A program made the position numbers and the translations under genes. Source: Hyaloperonospora brassicae (taxonomy: Eukaryota > Oomycota > Peronosporomycetes > Peronosporales > Peronosporaceae). Taken from it: 64,000 nucleotides of DNA. Of this stretch, positions 32,932 through 45,000 are shown piece by piece; position 1 is the stretch's first letter; each line of letters opens with the position of its first letter. Below the pieces are notes generated by a model. It made no database searches. It saw only the letters and a list, made by a program, of their open reading frames with translations, and was not told where the DNA came from. The DNA is taken from NCBI GenBank assembly GCA_947650285.1, contig CANTFL010000048.1, positions 1-64,000 of the forward strand, written 5' to 3'.

Positions 32932-34317
32932 CATGAGACCACTTGACGCGCTATGCTTACGAGTCCCAAAGTCGTCGTGCTCAGCTTCTTCGCGTTGGAT
33001 TCCGAATCCTTCTAACGTCAGCAACGCTCGCTCCTTGAGCTGCTAAACTCCTGACCGTCCATCAAGTTCAACGACGATTGTGGTCAGACGGGTTCACCTG
33101 CGGAGATGCTCCCGATGCGGGATTTGTTTCCTCGCACAATCTCCGGCGAACCTCAGGATTACGGCAATGAAGACGACGGGCGCCCGTTCCCGTACGTTAC
33201 TTGTCCGACTTGCACCGTCGGGCGATCGAAGTTCGGAGCGACGTCTCGGCAGTCTACTTGGAGACAGAGCTGCTACGAACTACGACTTGGGCAGCCTACG
33301 TGGGGAAAGAGCTGGTCGAACGCGAAGAGCAAAAGGCACATCGGTGAACTCAATCGATCGCTTCCTCGCAGTAGCAGCTGAGACAAAAGTCAAAAAGAAG
33401 TAGCACAGCGACGGTGCGTGTTGTCCTCGTTGTCGATCCATTGGACCACAGAACTTACGACGACGACGATGTGGCTTCTTGACATTCGTTCGACGCTAGC
33501 GACTTGGCAGTCGGCTGTGCGCTATTGCTGGTCCGCAAAGAGCTCGTGGGCGGTCAAGAAGCAGTAGCAGCTCAGACACGAACAGCAGCGTAGAAGTTGC
33601 ACGACCCCTTCACGAAATGAGGCGACAGCGGGGACTCGTCTCGGCACGAGCCACGCGTCTGGCCCGCTGACAAACAATCCCAACTTTGCGTGACGACCAG
33701 CAGTTGCTCCTGCCGTGTCTTTGCTCCATCTCTTTCCAGCATCTCCACTTGTTGTCTCAGGGACGTAAACACGTGCCCGTCAGCGCTCCAACAACATAAA
33801 CGTCATCGGTGGCAAGATCTGACTCGACTCCAAGTCGTCCGGAGGCCATCAGTATCGCAAGTGACGAAAGAAACGAGTCGTGCTCAGGCCTCGCGAGCGA
33901 TGGGTTCCGCGCCGTCCGTGTTCCTTGTTGACGGCAGTTCAATCTCATCGCTCTTGCGCGATGTGCGTGTCCGCGTGATTTGTTTACTTCGACGCGCGTT
34001 TGTATGTTGTGTGGTCAAGAAGAGCTCGCGCGGGAGCGCAGAAGAAGGCAACAGCAGATGCACGCGCGACGGCGGCTGCAAACCACCTTCTAGATCCATC
34101 CATCCATCCACGCACGCACACACCCACTCACTCTCATAGACCGACACACAGATCGACAGGATCAGACCCGCGTCCGTCGCCTGCCATCGTCACTTTTGCA
34201 TTGCTCTCTTCTTCCACTGGAGCAAACCACCGCCGACCGCTTCGTCCGCAAGTGCAAAGACTCCCTCCCTCCCTCAATCCCTCACTCGGTCACTCGTCTC
34301 GACCGCTGCTCCACGTC
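32932..34317. other. Intergenic, no gene identified
   Basis: Open stretches near 33080-33400 (plus) and 33572-33948 (minus) lack recognisable domains. The minus pieces (S-L-R-Q-Q-V-E-M-L-E-R-D-G) might be a gene fragment, but no start or splice path is convincing. The last 200 bases before 34318 are CT- and ATCC-rich (CCATCCATCCATCC, CTCCCTCCCTCC) and probably include the 5' leader of the phosphorylase gene. Confidence 0.5.
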
Positions 34318-35118
34318 ATGGCTTCCACCACGCGCGTCTTGGGCGTGATCGGCGGCTCCAGTCTCTTCCACGCCAAGAGCTTCTCGTCCGGACTGGTCGA
34401 GCAGGTCGTCAACACGCCATTCGGCGGCGTCGCGTGCCACGTCGGAACGTGGTCCGCTCCGAGCACCGCCGACGATGTCCCTTCGAAGCTGCAGCTCGTC
34501 TTCGTGCAGCGTCATCACGCCGATCCAGACGGCGAGTACCGCCAGCCGCGGCAGATCAACTTCCGCGCCATTGCATCGGCGCTGCAGCTGCTGCACTGCG
34601 CGGCCGTCATCGGTATCTACTCGGTCGGGTCCATGACCCCCACGATCGACGTGGGACGCTTCGTCGTGCCCAACGACTTCTTCAGTCCGTTCGACATCCT
34701 GCACCTGTCCAATGGCTACGACGCCCACGTCGTGCCGGGCCTCGACACTAAGCTCCAGGGCGCGATCCTGCAGGCGCTGCAAGGCGGAGGCTTCGAGCCG
34801 CACGACGGCGGCGTCTACGTGCAAACGGCCGGTCCGCGCTTCGAGACCAAGTCGGAAGTGCGGTTCTTCGCCCAGTTCGGTCAGCTCGTCGGTATGACTG
34901 GCGCCAATGAGGCCGAGCTCCTGAACGAGCTGCACGTGCCGTTCGCCATGTTCTCCATCGTGGACAACATGGCCAACGGCCTGGGCGACCGGCTCACGCT
35001 CGAGGCGTTCAAAGCCACGCAAGAGGCCAATGCTGGCAAAATGGAGCGCGCGGTGGTCCACGTGCTGAACGAAGTGACGAGTCGCGACACGTTGGCTGCG
35101 CTCGCCACGACGTCATGA
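34318..35118 (+). CDS. MTAP/PNP-family nucleoside phosphorylase
   Basis: 266 residues, no intron. The N-terminus V-L-G-V-I-G-G-S-S-L matches the phosphate-binding start of the PNP/UDP phosphorylase (MTAP) family. Then come V-Q-R-H-H at the phosphate-contact RHG/H position, Y-S-V-G-S-M near residue 100, V-Y-V-Q-T-A-G-P-R-F-E-T-K-S-E near 165-180, and G-M-T-G-A-N-E-A-E near 192, the purine and ribose pocket. Members split 5'-methylthioadenosine or purine nucleosides with phosphate in the cytosol for methionine and purine salvage. The length agrees with the family. ATG 34318 is preferred over upstream in-frame codons because the domain begins directly after it. MTAP versus PNP cannot be settled from the motifs alone. 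Confidence 0.85.
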   Translation: MASTTRVLGVIGGSSLFHAKSFSSGLVEQVVNTPFGGVACHVGTWSAPSTADDVPSKLQLVFVQRHHADPDGEYRQPRQINFRAIASALQLLHCAAVIGIYSVGSMTPTIDVGRFVVPNDFFSPFDILHLSNGYDAHVVPGLDTKLQGAILQALQGGGFEPHDGGVYVQTAGPRFETKSEVRFFAQFGQLVGMTGANEAELLNELHVPFAMFSIVDNMANGLGDRLTLEAFKATQEANAGKMERAVVHVLNEVTSRDTLAALATTS

Positions 35119-35184
35119 GCGACAGACCGCTCAGTGAAGAAGTGGGTAGGCAGGTAGCAGACGTGCAGGTAGATCGTCGGCAGG

Positions 35185-35252
35185 TAGTCGGTAGGCAGGC
35201 AGATAGTCGGTAGGCAGGCAGATAGTCGGTAGGCAGGCAGATGGTCGGTAGA
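35185..35252. repeat. 19-bp tandem repeat, 3.6 copies
   Basis: Units TAGTCGGTAGGCAGGCAGA start at 35185, 35204 and 35223, with a partial fourth at 35242. Related but imperfect GGTAG/GGCAG words extend on both sides, from about 35145 to 35265. It lies just downstream of the phosphorylase stop codon. Confidence 0.85.
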
Positions 35253-35422
35253 TAGATAGACATATCACTGGGTACTGTAGGAGCTCTGATAACCGCCAGC
35301 AGCTCCACTGCTTTCAGCTGTGATAGCTGTTTTGAACATCGTCCCCCCTCACTTTACTTATCTCTCCCCTGCTCAGCACCATCCGAAACCCTTTGACGCT
35401 GAGCCACTGCATCGCCCGTGAC

Positions 35423-35863
35423 ATGGCGACCTCCGACACGGCGTTCATGCGCATGGCCATTGCCGAAGCGCACCGCTCGCAGCCGTCTGAAAACGCGTAT
35501 TGCGTCGGCTGCGTCGTCGTGCGCGACGGTCGCGTCCTGAGCTCGGGATTCTCGCGCGAACTCCCGGGCAACACGCACGCAGAGCAAGTGGCGCTGCAGA
35601 AGCTCAGCTTTGACGCACAGGGGGCGACCGTGTACACGACCATGGAGCCGTGCAGCACCCGCGTGTCGGGCAACGTCCCGTGCGTCCAGACCTGTCTTCG
35701 CGCAGGCGTCGCGCGCGTCGTCATTGGCGTGATGGAGCCAAAGACGTTCGTGGTGTGCGAAGGCGTGCGACTGCTCCAGGACGCGGGAGTGGATGTGCGG
35801 CTGCTGGAGGGACTCGAGCGTGACTGTCTCGCTCCGAACGCGCACCTCGCGCTCGTCAACTAG
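35423..35863 (+). CDS. Cytidine-deaminase-superfamily enzyme, RibD/Rib2-like
   Basis: 146 residues from ATG 35423. V-G-C-V-V-V-R-D-G-R-V-L opens the deaminase fold. H52-A-E54 supplies a zinc ligand and the catalytic Glu, and C77 and C87 (E-P-C-S-T-R-V-S-G-N-V-P-C) the other ligands. The nine-residue spacing between the cysteines is that of riboflavin-pathway pyrimidine deaminases rather than the two-residue spacing of most cytidine deaminases. The length equals a stand-alone deaminase domain with no reductase attached. Likely role: deamination of the diaminopyrimidine intermediate of riboflavin synthesis; a salvage nucleotide substrate remains possible. It lies 304 bp after the phosphorylase, same strand. 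Confidence 0.82.
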   Translation: MATSDTAFMRMAIAEAHRSQPSENAYCVGCVVVRDGRVLSSGFSRELPGNTHAEQVALQKLSFDAQGATVYTTMEPCSTRVSGNVPCVQTCLRAGVARVVIGVMEPKTFVVCEGVRLLQDAGVDVRLLEGLERDCLAPNAHLALVN

Positions 35864-36876
35864 TCGGATAATCCGTGGCAACCAAATGGTCGCTCAAGTC
35901 ATTGCCAATGCATCGCTCGCTTCACTTTCCCGTTCTCCATCTCCTGTAGCGCCTTTTCCTCACACATCAAAGCTATCGCTCTTCATTGTCACTTCACGCT
36001 TCTTTGTTACCGCTTCGAGTCCAATGTCTTGACAAGCGATGCCAGCGGACGATTGTACAACAAACGATGCGTTGCACCACGTAAGTTCGCCACTTCGCTA
36101 GCAGCAAGTTGTCTGCCCATCTTCCGCTACTCACAACTCGCGCTACAACGATTCTTAGCCACTGCATTGACGCGAACACACGCACGCAGCGTTCAAGAAA
36201 CGCCAACAAAAAGGGGTAAGGTCGCCGTCGACACCACGTTAAACGAACCAACAACAGATAGAACGACGCCATTCCGTGCCTAAAAAAGTGCTTCAGTTGC
36301 TTCCGCTTCTTCGATGTGGACGAATTAGTGTCTCGTTCTCGGTGATGGCTACCTCCGACACCGGTGCTGCTACGGTCGACTGCTTCATCAGCGTCGACGC
36401 ATTACGTGCGGCTCCTGGCGCCATTGGGCCAAAGGGTCTGAGAACTGCCACAACGCCGAGACCTGATGCTGCCACGCTACCACGAACGACTACAATGGAT
36501 GCTTAGCAAAAAGTGCTGCGGCGACGGTGATCATCTACTGACGACGGCGGCGCTCCTAACGCACAAGAACGACATTGTGCAAACACACTTTCGATCGGTA
36601 AACTTCACGTCATTGAGCGTGCATTTGTTTATTGGACTTCCTTCGAACTAAATGACATCACATAGCAACGACAAGCTTCAATGTTCTGTCCTTCACCTTC
36701 TCCATGATGTTGTACGATGCAACATCCGCTGAATGTATCCCTTTCGCCTTGTGTAGAGATCTACAGCGTGGTGAAACATATATTAACGAGCCCACGAGAG
36801 CCTGTGCGCAACAATTCTATCGCTTCAAACATCAAGTCTCGGCTGGTACGAGACTCAGCCTCAAACAGCAAACAGA
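35864..36876. other. Intergenic, no gene identified
   Basis: Short reading frames only, without motifs. It probably holds the 3' flanks of the converging deaminase and PHD genes. Confidence 0.5.
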
Positions 36877-38428
36877 TCATCGCAAGGTGCGGTGCGTCAC
36901 ATCGTGTCGCCGTTTGCGCTTCCGACTTGCAGATGCGGTCTCAAGTTGCAGAGACATACTATCTCTCAAGACTGGTTTCACCGGGTCGCTGCAATACTCG
37001 AGGGATAGTGCCGGCATTACGTATCGGAACCGGTTGCCAGCTGCCGCACCTTTCATGTCCTTCTGCTGTGGCACGATCGACCGTTTGCCATATGCACTTT
37101 TGACGGGGCAACTCCAATCGTCATCCAAAGAGTCTAATGGTGAGTTGCAGCGACGTCTGTGAACGACCTCTTGCATTGCCAATTTCTTTTGCCTTCGCTT
37201 CTTCGATGGCGCTACTGTGACGGCACAGTTCGACGAAAGGAGATGAAAGACTTTGGCTGCACCGCCGTCCGACTCGGACTCGGTCGTCATGTCACTGATG
37301 CCACCCAAATCTTCAGTATCAATTGTCCTTTTGCCGACTTGGTCTCCCCTTTTCGTTCTTTGCCTGGTTTTCGCCGAGTATTTCGTCGTCGTCAAGTCTT
37401 TTCCGTTCATCTCCTTTCCAAACCCACGGACGGAGTGCATAAATGGCAAGACACTTTCGTCCTTGAACCTGGTGCTGTCCGTCTTCGAGTTCGTTGTCGT
37501 AGTGCACGTGGCGGCATCCAAATCCAAGAAGTTATAAGCATTCCGCTTCATAGTAGGCTGTGTCGGGTGCTTGTGCACCACATCTCGACAGTGAGAGCAG
37601 AACCAGTCCCCCTCCGGAATGTCCAAGAGGGCTGGCCGCACACAATTCAGATGACAGGCTCGCTCACAGCCGTCGCAGCACAGCAACTTGCCGCCTTTCA
37701 AGCAGACTTCGCAATACTCTCGGTGCTCGTCCGTCGCCAAATGAACTTGTTCGAGTCGCTTGGCTTCCCTCTTTCTCTTCTTCTCTCGCTGCCCATCGTG
37801 CCACTTTTCGTACCCGGGGGTGGCTTTCCATAAGTAAAACTTACTCACCAACTCGCACGTTGTGACGCTCCTCCCAAATCGCCGCTGTCAATGGAAGCAG
37901 AAGAATAGAAAAAGAGAACAACAACGAATCAGTCATGCAACTTGCAACCAGGTCGTCGCTATACACGACATGTACCTTGACGAGATGAAACTTTTTGCCA
38001 TGTCTGTTCATTGCTCTCTCAAAAGTGGTCTTGTCGATCCGGTCCGTCTCTTCCTGTTTCAGTCGCAGCGTCTGCCGACGAGCGTCGTGGATCAACCCGA
38101 CGGCGCGACGCACATCGTAGTTGCCTTTGAAAAGACACTGGAGCGCCTGCACGATAGAAAGCACCAAAACATAACATGTACATGTGTTCCAATACTATGA
38201 GTTCTCAGCATTGCGGCACGCGAGTAGTTAATCATATATATGTAAGCGCACCAGCTCTGTCTCTTTGGGCCACGCATACGTGCGAATAAAGTCGCTTTCC
38301 TCACTGGGAGAGAGTTTCGGCCGGTGGCCGTCACGCCAGCCCCAGCGCTGCTGGTACTGAGGTCTATGGAGCTGTTTCTGTTGTTGCTGTTGCTCTATCG
38401 ACAACAACGTCGGGATCTTCGCCGCCAT
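36877..38428 (-). CDS. ELM2/SANT-PHD finger chromatin protein, copy A
   Basis: Three exons on the minus strand, all phase 0: 38428-38252, 38146-37976 and 37884-36877, about 451 residues. Introns of 105 and 91 nt have GTGCGC and GTACAT donors with GTGCAG and GACAG acceptors. Exon 1 ends in an ELM2-like segment (R-W-G-W-R-D-G-H). Exon 2 carries A-L-Q-C-L-F-K-G-N-Y and H-G-K-K-F. The exon 2-3 junction completes a SANT domain (R-R-F-G-R-S-V-T-T...F-Y-L-W-K). A C4HC3 PHD finger follows at about 174-220 (Y-C-E-V-C, C-C-D-G-C, C-H-L-N-C, W-F-C-S-H-C). The remainder is basic and Ser-rich. Such proteins read histone tails in deacetylase-type complexes in the nucleus; the complex here is inferred. Confidence 0.85.
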
Positions 38429-38717
38429 TTCCGATTAGTTTGACACTGATTTGTGTCTGCTCGTGTCGTGTTGTGTGCCCTGTCGCGAGATTGGGAAAGT
38501 GAGAAAATACTGTCGCACCCGTTTCTAGCCCCACAAAAAAGGAGGGACAGCTATCCTTCGAATTGCTTCGACAGAAGGTTTTGTCAGCAGATGAAATCCA
38601 GCGACTTGCTGCTTCTCTTGCGTCAAAGCTTCGGCAAAGCCCTCGAGACTCCTGTTCATAGAGCGCGCGAGTAACATTCGTAGCACAATCAAGTGACAAC
38701 AACCCCCTCCCCCCGCT
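38429..38717. promoter_or_regulatory. 289-bp gap between tandem PHD genes
   Basis: The compact interval must hold the 3' end of copy B and the promoter of copy A. I see no clear oomycete initiator or terminator motif in it. Confidence 0.4.
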
Positions 38718-40226
38718 TCAATTGTCGAGTCGAGACGGTGGGATACGACGTGGCGCTAAGGTCTTTCGATGGCGCTTTCGCCCTGGGACCGGCTTTTCGG
38801 CCTGCGCACGAGCCCCCTCTGCCGGCACTTCAACGAAAAGCCCTACTACCTTGATCGGTGCATCCCGCGGCAAAGCATCTCGCAGCTGGCCAGCTGGTGC
38901 CCTCGGCTGTTCAGGCCCACGTGTTTCCTCGGCTGACGTCGGCATATGTCCCAAGTCGCTGCTCTTGATTGCGTCCGCTCCATGCAATGATGATGGTAAA
39001 TTTTCGGCGCTCGCGTTCGACTTGGTGGTTGTGGCACTTCGAGGATCAGCGCTCTCCGCAGTCAGCTCTTCTGTTCTGAGAAGATTTGACGTTCTGGCGC
39101 TTAAGTCGCTCGTTTCCTCGTTGTTCGATCTCGAACTGGCGTCCGCGTCGCTGCTGTGACCCGAATGCCCTTCTGCCTCATCGACTTCTTGTTCATCACT
39201 ACTGCCGTCCGTCGACACGTCAACTAACGTATGCGGTACATGGGGGAATGGAAGACACACTAGGCAGTACTCATTCTCGTCGCTCGGCACCATCTTGGGC
39301 TTCGTACCGCCAAACACCGCCTGGCAGTATGGACAAAACCACTCATCGTCGTCTCGAGGCATTGTAAGGATTGGAGGTTCGATGCAGCTGAAGTGATAGG
39401 CTCGTGTGCAGCCATCGCAACAAAGCAGTTTACCCCCAGTAGTGCAACGTCCGCACTTTTTGTCGTGATAGTCTCGAAGAGTCTCTGCTTCCAGGTCTTC
39501 ATCCGACTCACCGTTCAAGCGCAGACGCTTGGTCTCCTTCTTGTTCTGTCTGCATTTCCTCATCGGTCTCTGACGTCGCCGCCATTTTCGGAACTCGGGC
39601 GTTCGTTTCCACGAGTAGTAATTGCTCACAATGTCCCGGGTGTGCACTCGGTCATCATCGAGCGCTTGCTACAGCCGTCACAAACACAATTGATGGAAGT
39701 CAGCGCTGCACTATCACACTCAGTCACTAAAGCCCCGGAATCGATGTACCTGAACAAGGTGAAACTTCTTGCCATGCATCTTGATGGCAGCTCTGAACGT
39801 TTCAGCATCAATTTTCTCGTCCCGATCACGTCGTGCCAACTGTCGCTGGCGACGAGCAGCATGCAGCAGTTGCACGGCCTTGGACTGGTCAAAGTTACTC
39901 TCGAAAAGACATTGCAGTGCCTGCACGCAAAAATTGGTGCGGACGAAACGAGACGTCAGCGGCTTTTCGGTTTCTGTATTGTCATTTTCTTATAAAAGCC
40001 AAATACAGATACAAACAAATGGACGGACCGCTTCTGTCTCGTGGAGCGATGCAAATTCCTCAAGAAATTGGTCGACAACTTCTGTCTTTATTCGGTCCTC
40101 GATCTGCCGCCCGCCCCATCGCTGGTGGCACTGCGGCGTGTACACTAGCGCATCTCGTTGCTCTTGCGGTAGTATTGGCGGTATCACAGCTCGACGCGCA
40201 GCATGGTCGTCCGCCATGGAGGACAT
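38718..40226 (-). CDS. ELM2/SANT-PHD finger chromatin protein, copy B
   Basis: Three exons, 40226-40029, 39920-39750 and 39668-38718, all phase 0, about 439 residues. Introns are 108 and 81 nt. The first donor (GCG|GTCCGT) is weak, the second is CAG|GTACAT, and the acceptors are GTGCAG and TGTAG. Same order as copy A: ELM2-like R-W-G-G-R, A-L-Q-C-L-F-E-S-N-F, H-G-K-K-F-H-L-V, SANT end D-I-V-S-N-Y-Y-S-W-K. The PHD finger lies at about 194-243 (K-C-G-R-C, C-C-D-G-C, Y-H-F-S-C, W-F-C-P-Y-C). An acidic Ser-rich tail with basic C-terminus differs from copy A. Exon 2 is exactly 171 nt in both copies, supporting tandem duplication. The start could also be the second Met, three codons in. Confidence 0.83.
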
Positions 40227-41092
40227 GATGCATTATTTGTCGTGGCAGACTCTTTTTTGGTCCGAGCTGCACAAAACTAAGTCCAGCAGGACTAGAAAGT
40301 ACTGGCTTGAAAAGCGATGGTTGTTGGGGTGTCAAATGCACTCTGGGAAGGTGATAAACGACGTGTCGGTGACATCTCACGTTCTCCATCCCGATGAAAT
40401 AATAGGTCGCCGTCCACCGGGGTGCGACATTGTCGCGACGCTTCTGTCGAATGGTGCGATGAGCTTCGCACCGTTTGCGACACACTTCAACCCGTAGAGA
40501 AGAGAGGAGGTCAGATTGGTATTCTACACGTTGTCAACGGTGTGCAAGATCTCTGAAAGATCCTCCCTCAGTCAGGATGGAAGTGCCACGTGACCAAGGA
40601 GAATTCCGCGGCTGGTCTCAGTGAAAACCGTTGGCCGCACGATTTGCGCTCCAGCAACGCGATGCACGCATTCGGCATGGCACCCGTGACCACGACGCTA
40701 CTTTCCGATGCTCTCTCTTCGCGACCGGTCCGGTTGGCACATGCAAGAACCCAAATATGTTTTTGTGTCGTCGCGAGTATCGATCGTAGCTGCTTGGTGG
40801 ACAGCTGCATCCGTTTCGGCCAGAAACCTTCGTTTCACACACCGATGCGAGGATCAGCCCATACGCGGTCGGCCATGCTCTCGTCATCGTGAACACTGTC
40901 AGTTCGAGGCTTCTTCCGCTACGAAGATAGATCGTCGACTAGTCTGCCGCAGCACGCATTAAGAACTCTTTGTGAACGCTGGCGGGACGCTCGTTCCTCC
41001 CGCGCAAGTGAGAAGGTGAGGCATACTTGGGTACGCGTACGACCCACTATATCCTGTCGCTGGGCAACTAAGTTACCGCGGCGGCGACTACT
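40227..41092. other. Intergenic, no gene identified
   Basis: Upstream flank of PHD copy B. Short frames on both strands without domains. Confidence 0.5.
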
Positions 41093-41612
41093 TTATTTAC
41101 TCGGTAGTACCAGTCTTCGGAGATCAGAGCGCCGTCGCACCGAGTCTTGTCTCGTGATGATCAGGTTCCTCGGTGTCAGCGCGGGGCCCTGTAGTACGTG
41201 GTGTTCGGTATGAGAGGTCTCCAGCCGGTGATTGACATCATTGTCGAGACAAGCAACAGCCTCCTTGACAAGACCTTGGTCTGACGAAGCGTGCCCTTGC
41301 AAAGAAACTACTTGTGTCCATAGCGATATTCGCCAGTCGATCCGCCATTTTGTTGTAGGTGCGGTAACGATCTCCCCAACTGGAGACATCGATGTCGGTA
41401 GCTATGGCTCGTGCCTCTCGAAAGAGCCGCACCAGGTGTGCCTTGCGTGGAAGGTGTCGCGTTCGAAAGCGCTAGAGCGCTGTCGTAATGACATGCATGG
41501 ATGACTAGCCGCTTGCCTTTGCTTGAAGAAGACCGTGCAAGCGCCCCCAATATTCCGAAACATTCTTGGTGGTACGCTCGCTCTTCCCGAACGCACTGCT
41601 CGACCAGCTTGG
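41093..41612 (-). pseudogene. LINE RNase H 3' fragment
   Basis: Minus-strand pieces give R-E-A-R-A-I-A-T-D-I-D-V-S-S-W-G-D and T-Y-N-K-M-A-D-R-L-A-N-I-A-M-D-T, the C-terminal helix and catalytic Asp region of a LINE RNase H. L-D-N-D-V-N-H-R-L-E-T follows. It matches the more decayed RNase H end at 6336-6830. The fragment is bounded on the right by an LTR end at 41613 and is frameshifted. Confidence 0.75.
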
Positions 41613-41656
41613 TGTAACGGGGCAGCCCGTTACATAATATTGTCACTTAAGGAAAG
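41613..41656 (+). mobile_element. LTR end fragment of the hairpin-rich family
   Basis: TGTAACGGGGCAGCCCGTTACA and following bases are the terminal 44 bp of an LTR of the 8-kb family, in the orientation opposite to elements 1-3. It stops exactly where the short-LTR element begins. The expected continuation is not visible beyond 46834, so the rest was deleted or has diverged. Confidence 0.75.
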
Positions 41657-41819
41657 TGCAACGGATCACGACGGACGATATCTGTTTACGTAAACGATGT
41701 CATCATCATAAAAATCAGGCAAAGAAATCAGTCAGAAATCAGCAGGCTTAGAGTAGCACATAGTGGTGAACTAAGGACCTAATGAACTTACTTTTTGATT
41801 TACTAACTTGGACACTACA
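41657..41819 (+). repeat. 5' LTR of the short-LTR element
   Basis: 163 bp, TGCAACGGATC...GACACTACA, identical to 46672-46834. Unusually short for a Ty3 LTR. Confidence 0.92.
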
Positions 41820-41821
41820 TC

Positions 41822-41837
41822 TGGTAGCACTTGTTGG
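41822..41837 (+). other. Primer binding site of the short-LTR element
   Basis: TGGTAGCACTTGTTGG begins two bases after the LTR. The first 11 bases equal the primer site of elements 1 and 2, so both families probably use the same tRNA. Confidence 0.7.
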
Positions 41838-42003
41838 TCCAGCGAACTATCCTCTGACCCCGACCTGAACTCCCCTGATTTTACTCCGACCTCGCCTGAC
41901 TAAATCTTAACCTCGCGACCCGACTCCGAACAACGAACTCCGTGCCTGAACTTGCTCCTGACACAGACTGATTAAGTGACCCAAGTGCACCGAGCGCAAA
42001 GCC

Positions 42004-45000
42004 ATGGGCGAGCCTTCAAACGCGGAGCTCATGCAAAGCATGCTTGCCATGATAGCGCAGCAGCAAGATATGATGCGTAAAATGGCCGAAGCGACGACGC
42101 TCAAGGATCTTCGACTTGACGCAGTGAAGGCGCCTCGCTACAGTGGCCAAATGCAAGAGTCCTTTGCATTATTCAAAGAACAGGTTCAACAGTATTTTGA
42201 AGTGAGACGAGTGGAGTGGAAGAGTGCGACAATGGCCGCCACGATTATACCGACTATCGGGAGCATGCTTACAGGCACAGCTGCCGATTGGTATGTCTGG
42301 TCACGCAGCAGAATAAACACTGTCGATGAATTATTTTTCCACATTGAGCAAGAATTTGTACCCGCAGACTTGCAGATCCGGCTTCGGGACCAACTGCGGA
42401 ATCTCAATCAAGCGCAGTGTCGAGATCTTGGCGACTTTGTAAATCGCTTTCGACAACTGATGATTCAAGTGCGTAACATGAGTGATGTCGACTCCGTCTT
42501 TTACTTCACGCAAGGCCTGAAGCATCAGACCCGTGCTGAAGTGGAATATCGCCGTTGTTCGTCTCTAAGTCAGGCAATTAACGTTGCTTACGACTTTGAG
42601 CGTTCACATTTTGGCGTGGGGAGTTCAAGGCGTACTCAACAATTTCGTCGACCAGAAAGCCCTACTCATCAGCGCTTTGACGATCCTCAACCGGAGCCGA
42701 TGGAGATTGACAACGTGCAAGTAGTGTCACGAGAAGAGTGTTTCCAACGCAATCTGTGCTTCTATTGTAAGAAGCCAGGGCATCGACTCGCGGAGTGCCC
42801 GACAAGACCACGAACCCGATCAGTTTCGAGACCGCGCGCGCGCGTGAGTATGATCGAAGATGTTCAAGATACAGCGGAATCTTCTGACGAAGCCATTGTT
42901 TTTGATCAATTTACGGTCAACACCTTACAAAATAATGGGGTCAATTATCGGCCTCATTTGTTGCGAAAGACTGGATCCATTGATGGTGTACCAGTACTGA
43001 TCTTGCTGGACTGTGGAGCATCAACAAATGTAATTCGACCCGGTCTGGCTACTAAGGTTCTCCGCTCGCAGCGCGGCCAATTAAAGCGGTTTGATGGATC
43101 GCTTACACCACCGGCTGATCTAGCGACGGTGGAAGCGACAGTACGCACTAATGAAGGCGAGTTTTCAAACATGATCTTCACGGAAACCCATCTGGATGCC
43201 GAGCAGGATGTGATTTTTGGTCTTCCGTGGTTTCAAGAATATGCACCGCAAATTAATTGGACATCGGGTCAACTGCTTCTTCCAAATCAGCCTCACATCA
43301 GTGATATGGATAGCACAGAGCGGACCGAGCTGACCCCAGACAGCACGATTTCCAGATCAGGTGGTCAACTGCACAGATCATACGTGCGCAGGTCCGACTA
43401 CGCAGAGCTATTTGTCGTCAAGATCGCTTCTAATTTGGTGGACGACAATGTTCCGGATTGGCTTTGTGACCTTATACAGGAATATACCGACATATTCCCA
43501 GCGAAGCTACCCGACGGACTACCACCGCCACGTGCGGTGCAGTTTGACGTAGAAATGAAACCAGATGCGATTCCAAGTTCCAGAGCGCCGTTTCGTCTAT
43601 CAAAGACCGAGCAAGAAGCACTGAATTCCTTCGTTGCCGACAACCTAAAGAAAGGCTGGGTCGAAGTGTCAAATTCTCCATGGGTTTCCAACATATTCGG
43701 TATTCCTAAAAAAGACCATGTTACGGGCCAAGCTCCAACACGCGGTGAGTGGCTGCGATCGGGAAACAGCTTACAGCCGATTCGCTGGGTCATTGATTAT
43801 CGTTACGTGAATAGCCAGACCAAAATCCCTAAAATACCTCTCCCTCACATCGAGGAACTATTTGACAGGATGGCAGGGTGCGCCGTGTTCACGGTTATTG
43901 ACTTAGCACAAGGCTACCACCAGATGCTGGTTAACACTTCCAGTCGCCAGTACACAGCATTTCGGACGCACAAGGAGACATACCAGTGGTGTGTCGCGCC
44001 GATGGGATTGGCAGGGATGCCCGGTGTATGGTCACGCCTTATGCGCGAATTGTTTGATAAGTTTGACTTCGCTGTGGTCTATCTGGATGACATATGCATC
44101 TTCTCCAAGACAAATGCCGATCACAAAATTCATCTACGCCAGGTATTTCAAGTGCTGCGACGTGAACAACTGTATGCTCACCGCGGCAAGTGCTCTTTTG
44201 GAAGGGACAGTGTGCAGTTCTTAGGTCACACGGTTTCACGAGATGGGTTGAGTGTGGATCAGCGTAAGACATCTGCAATCGCCACCATGGCCCATCCAAC
44301 CTCGCGAAAGGAGCTGCTAAGCTTTTTAGGTCTCGCTGGTTATTATCGGCGTTTTATTTGTGACTTTGCCAAGATGGCACTTCCATTGAGCAAGCTGGTC
44401 AAGAAGGACGTACCTTGGGCGTGGTCAGAAGATCAAGATGAAGCTTTTCAATCATTAAAAGTCGCGCTACAACAAGCTCCCGTGCTTCAGCTACCGGACT
44501 TTTCTATTCCTTTCATCGTTACTACGGATGCATCAGGATTATGCATGGGTGGCGTTTTGTCACAGCTTACTGGTGGCGAGGACCATCCTATCGCGTTTTT
44601 TTCGAAAAAGTTTGGTATTCACGAACAAGGGTGGCCGGCACACGAACAGGAATTACTCGCGATCAAGACAGCACTCGCGAAATGGCGCCATTATTTACAC
44701 GGTCGGTCATTTGATGTCTATACGGACAACAATGCGTGCCGTTGGATGTTACACCACCCAAACGTCACGCCTAAAATGGCGCGTATGCTGACTTTTTTCT
44801 CTCAGTTTAATTTCACGCTACATCACGTCAAAGGTACTTCCAATATGGTCGCCGATGCATTGTCGCGTCCGAGCGTCACCCGTCCTGCTTTGACGAGAAG
44901 CGAAAGTATCGTCCCTCACGTTCATGACTGTGGTTCATTGTGCGCTCATCGCGACGCCCACCTTCGACGTCATCGTATTCATCTGGCGGTCCTCTGTATG

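Noticed and set aside
34282..35061. 259-codon minus-strand frame opposite the phosphorylase
   Set aside because: A GC-rich shadow of the real plus-strand gene; no domain.
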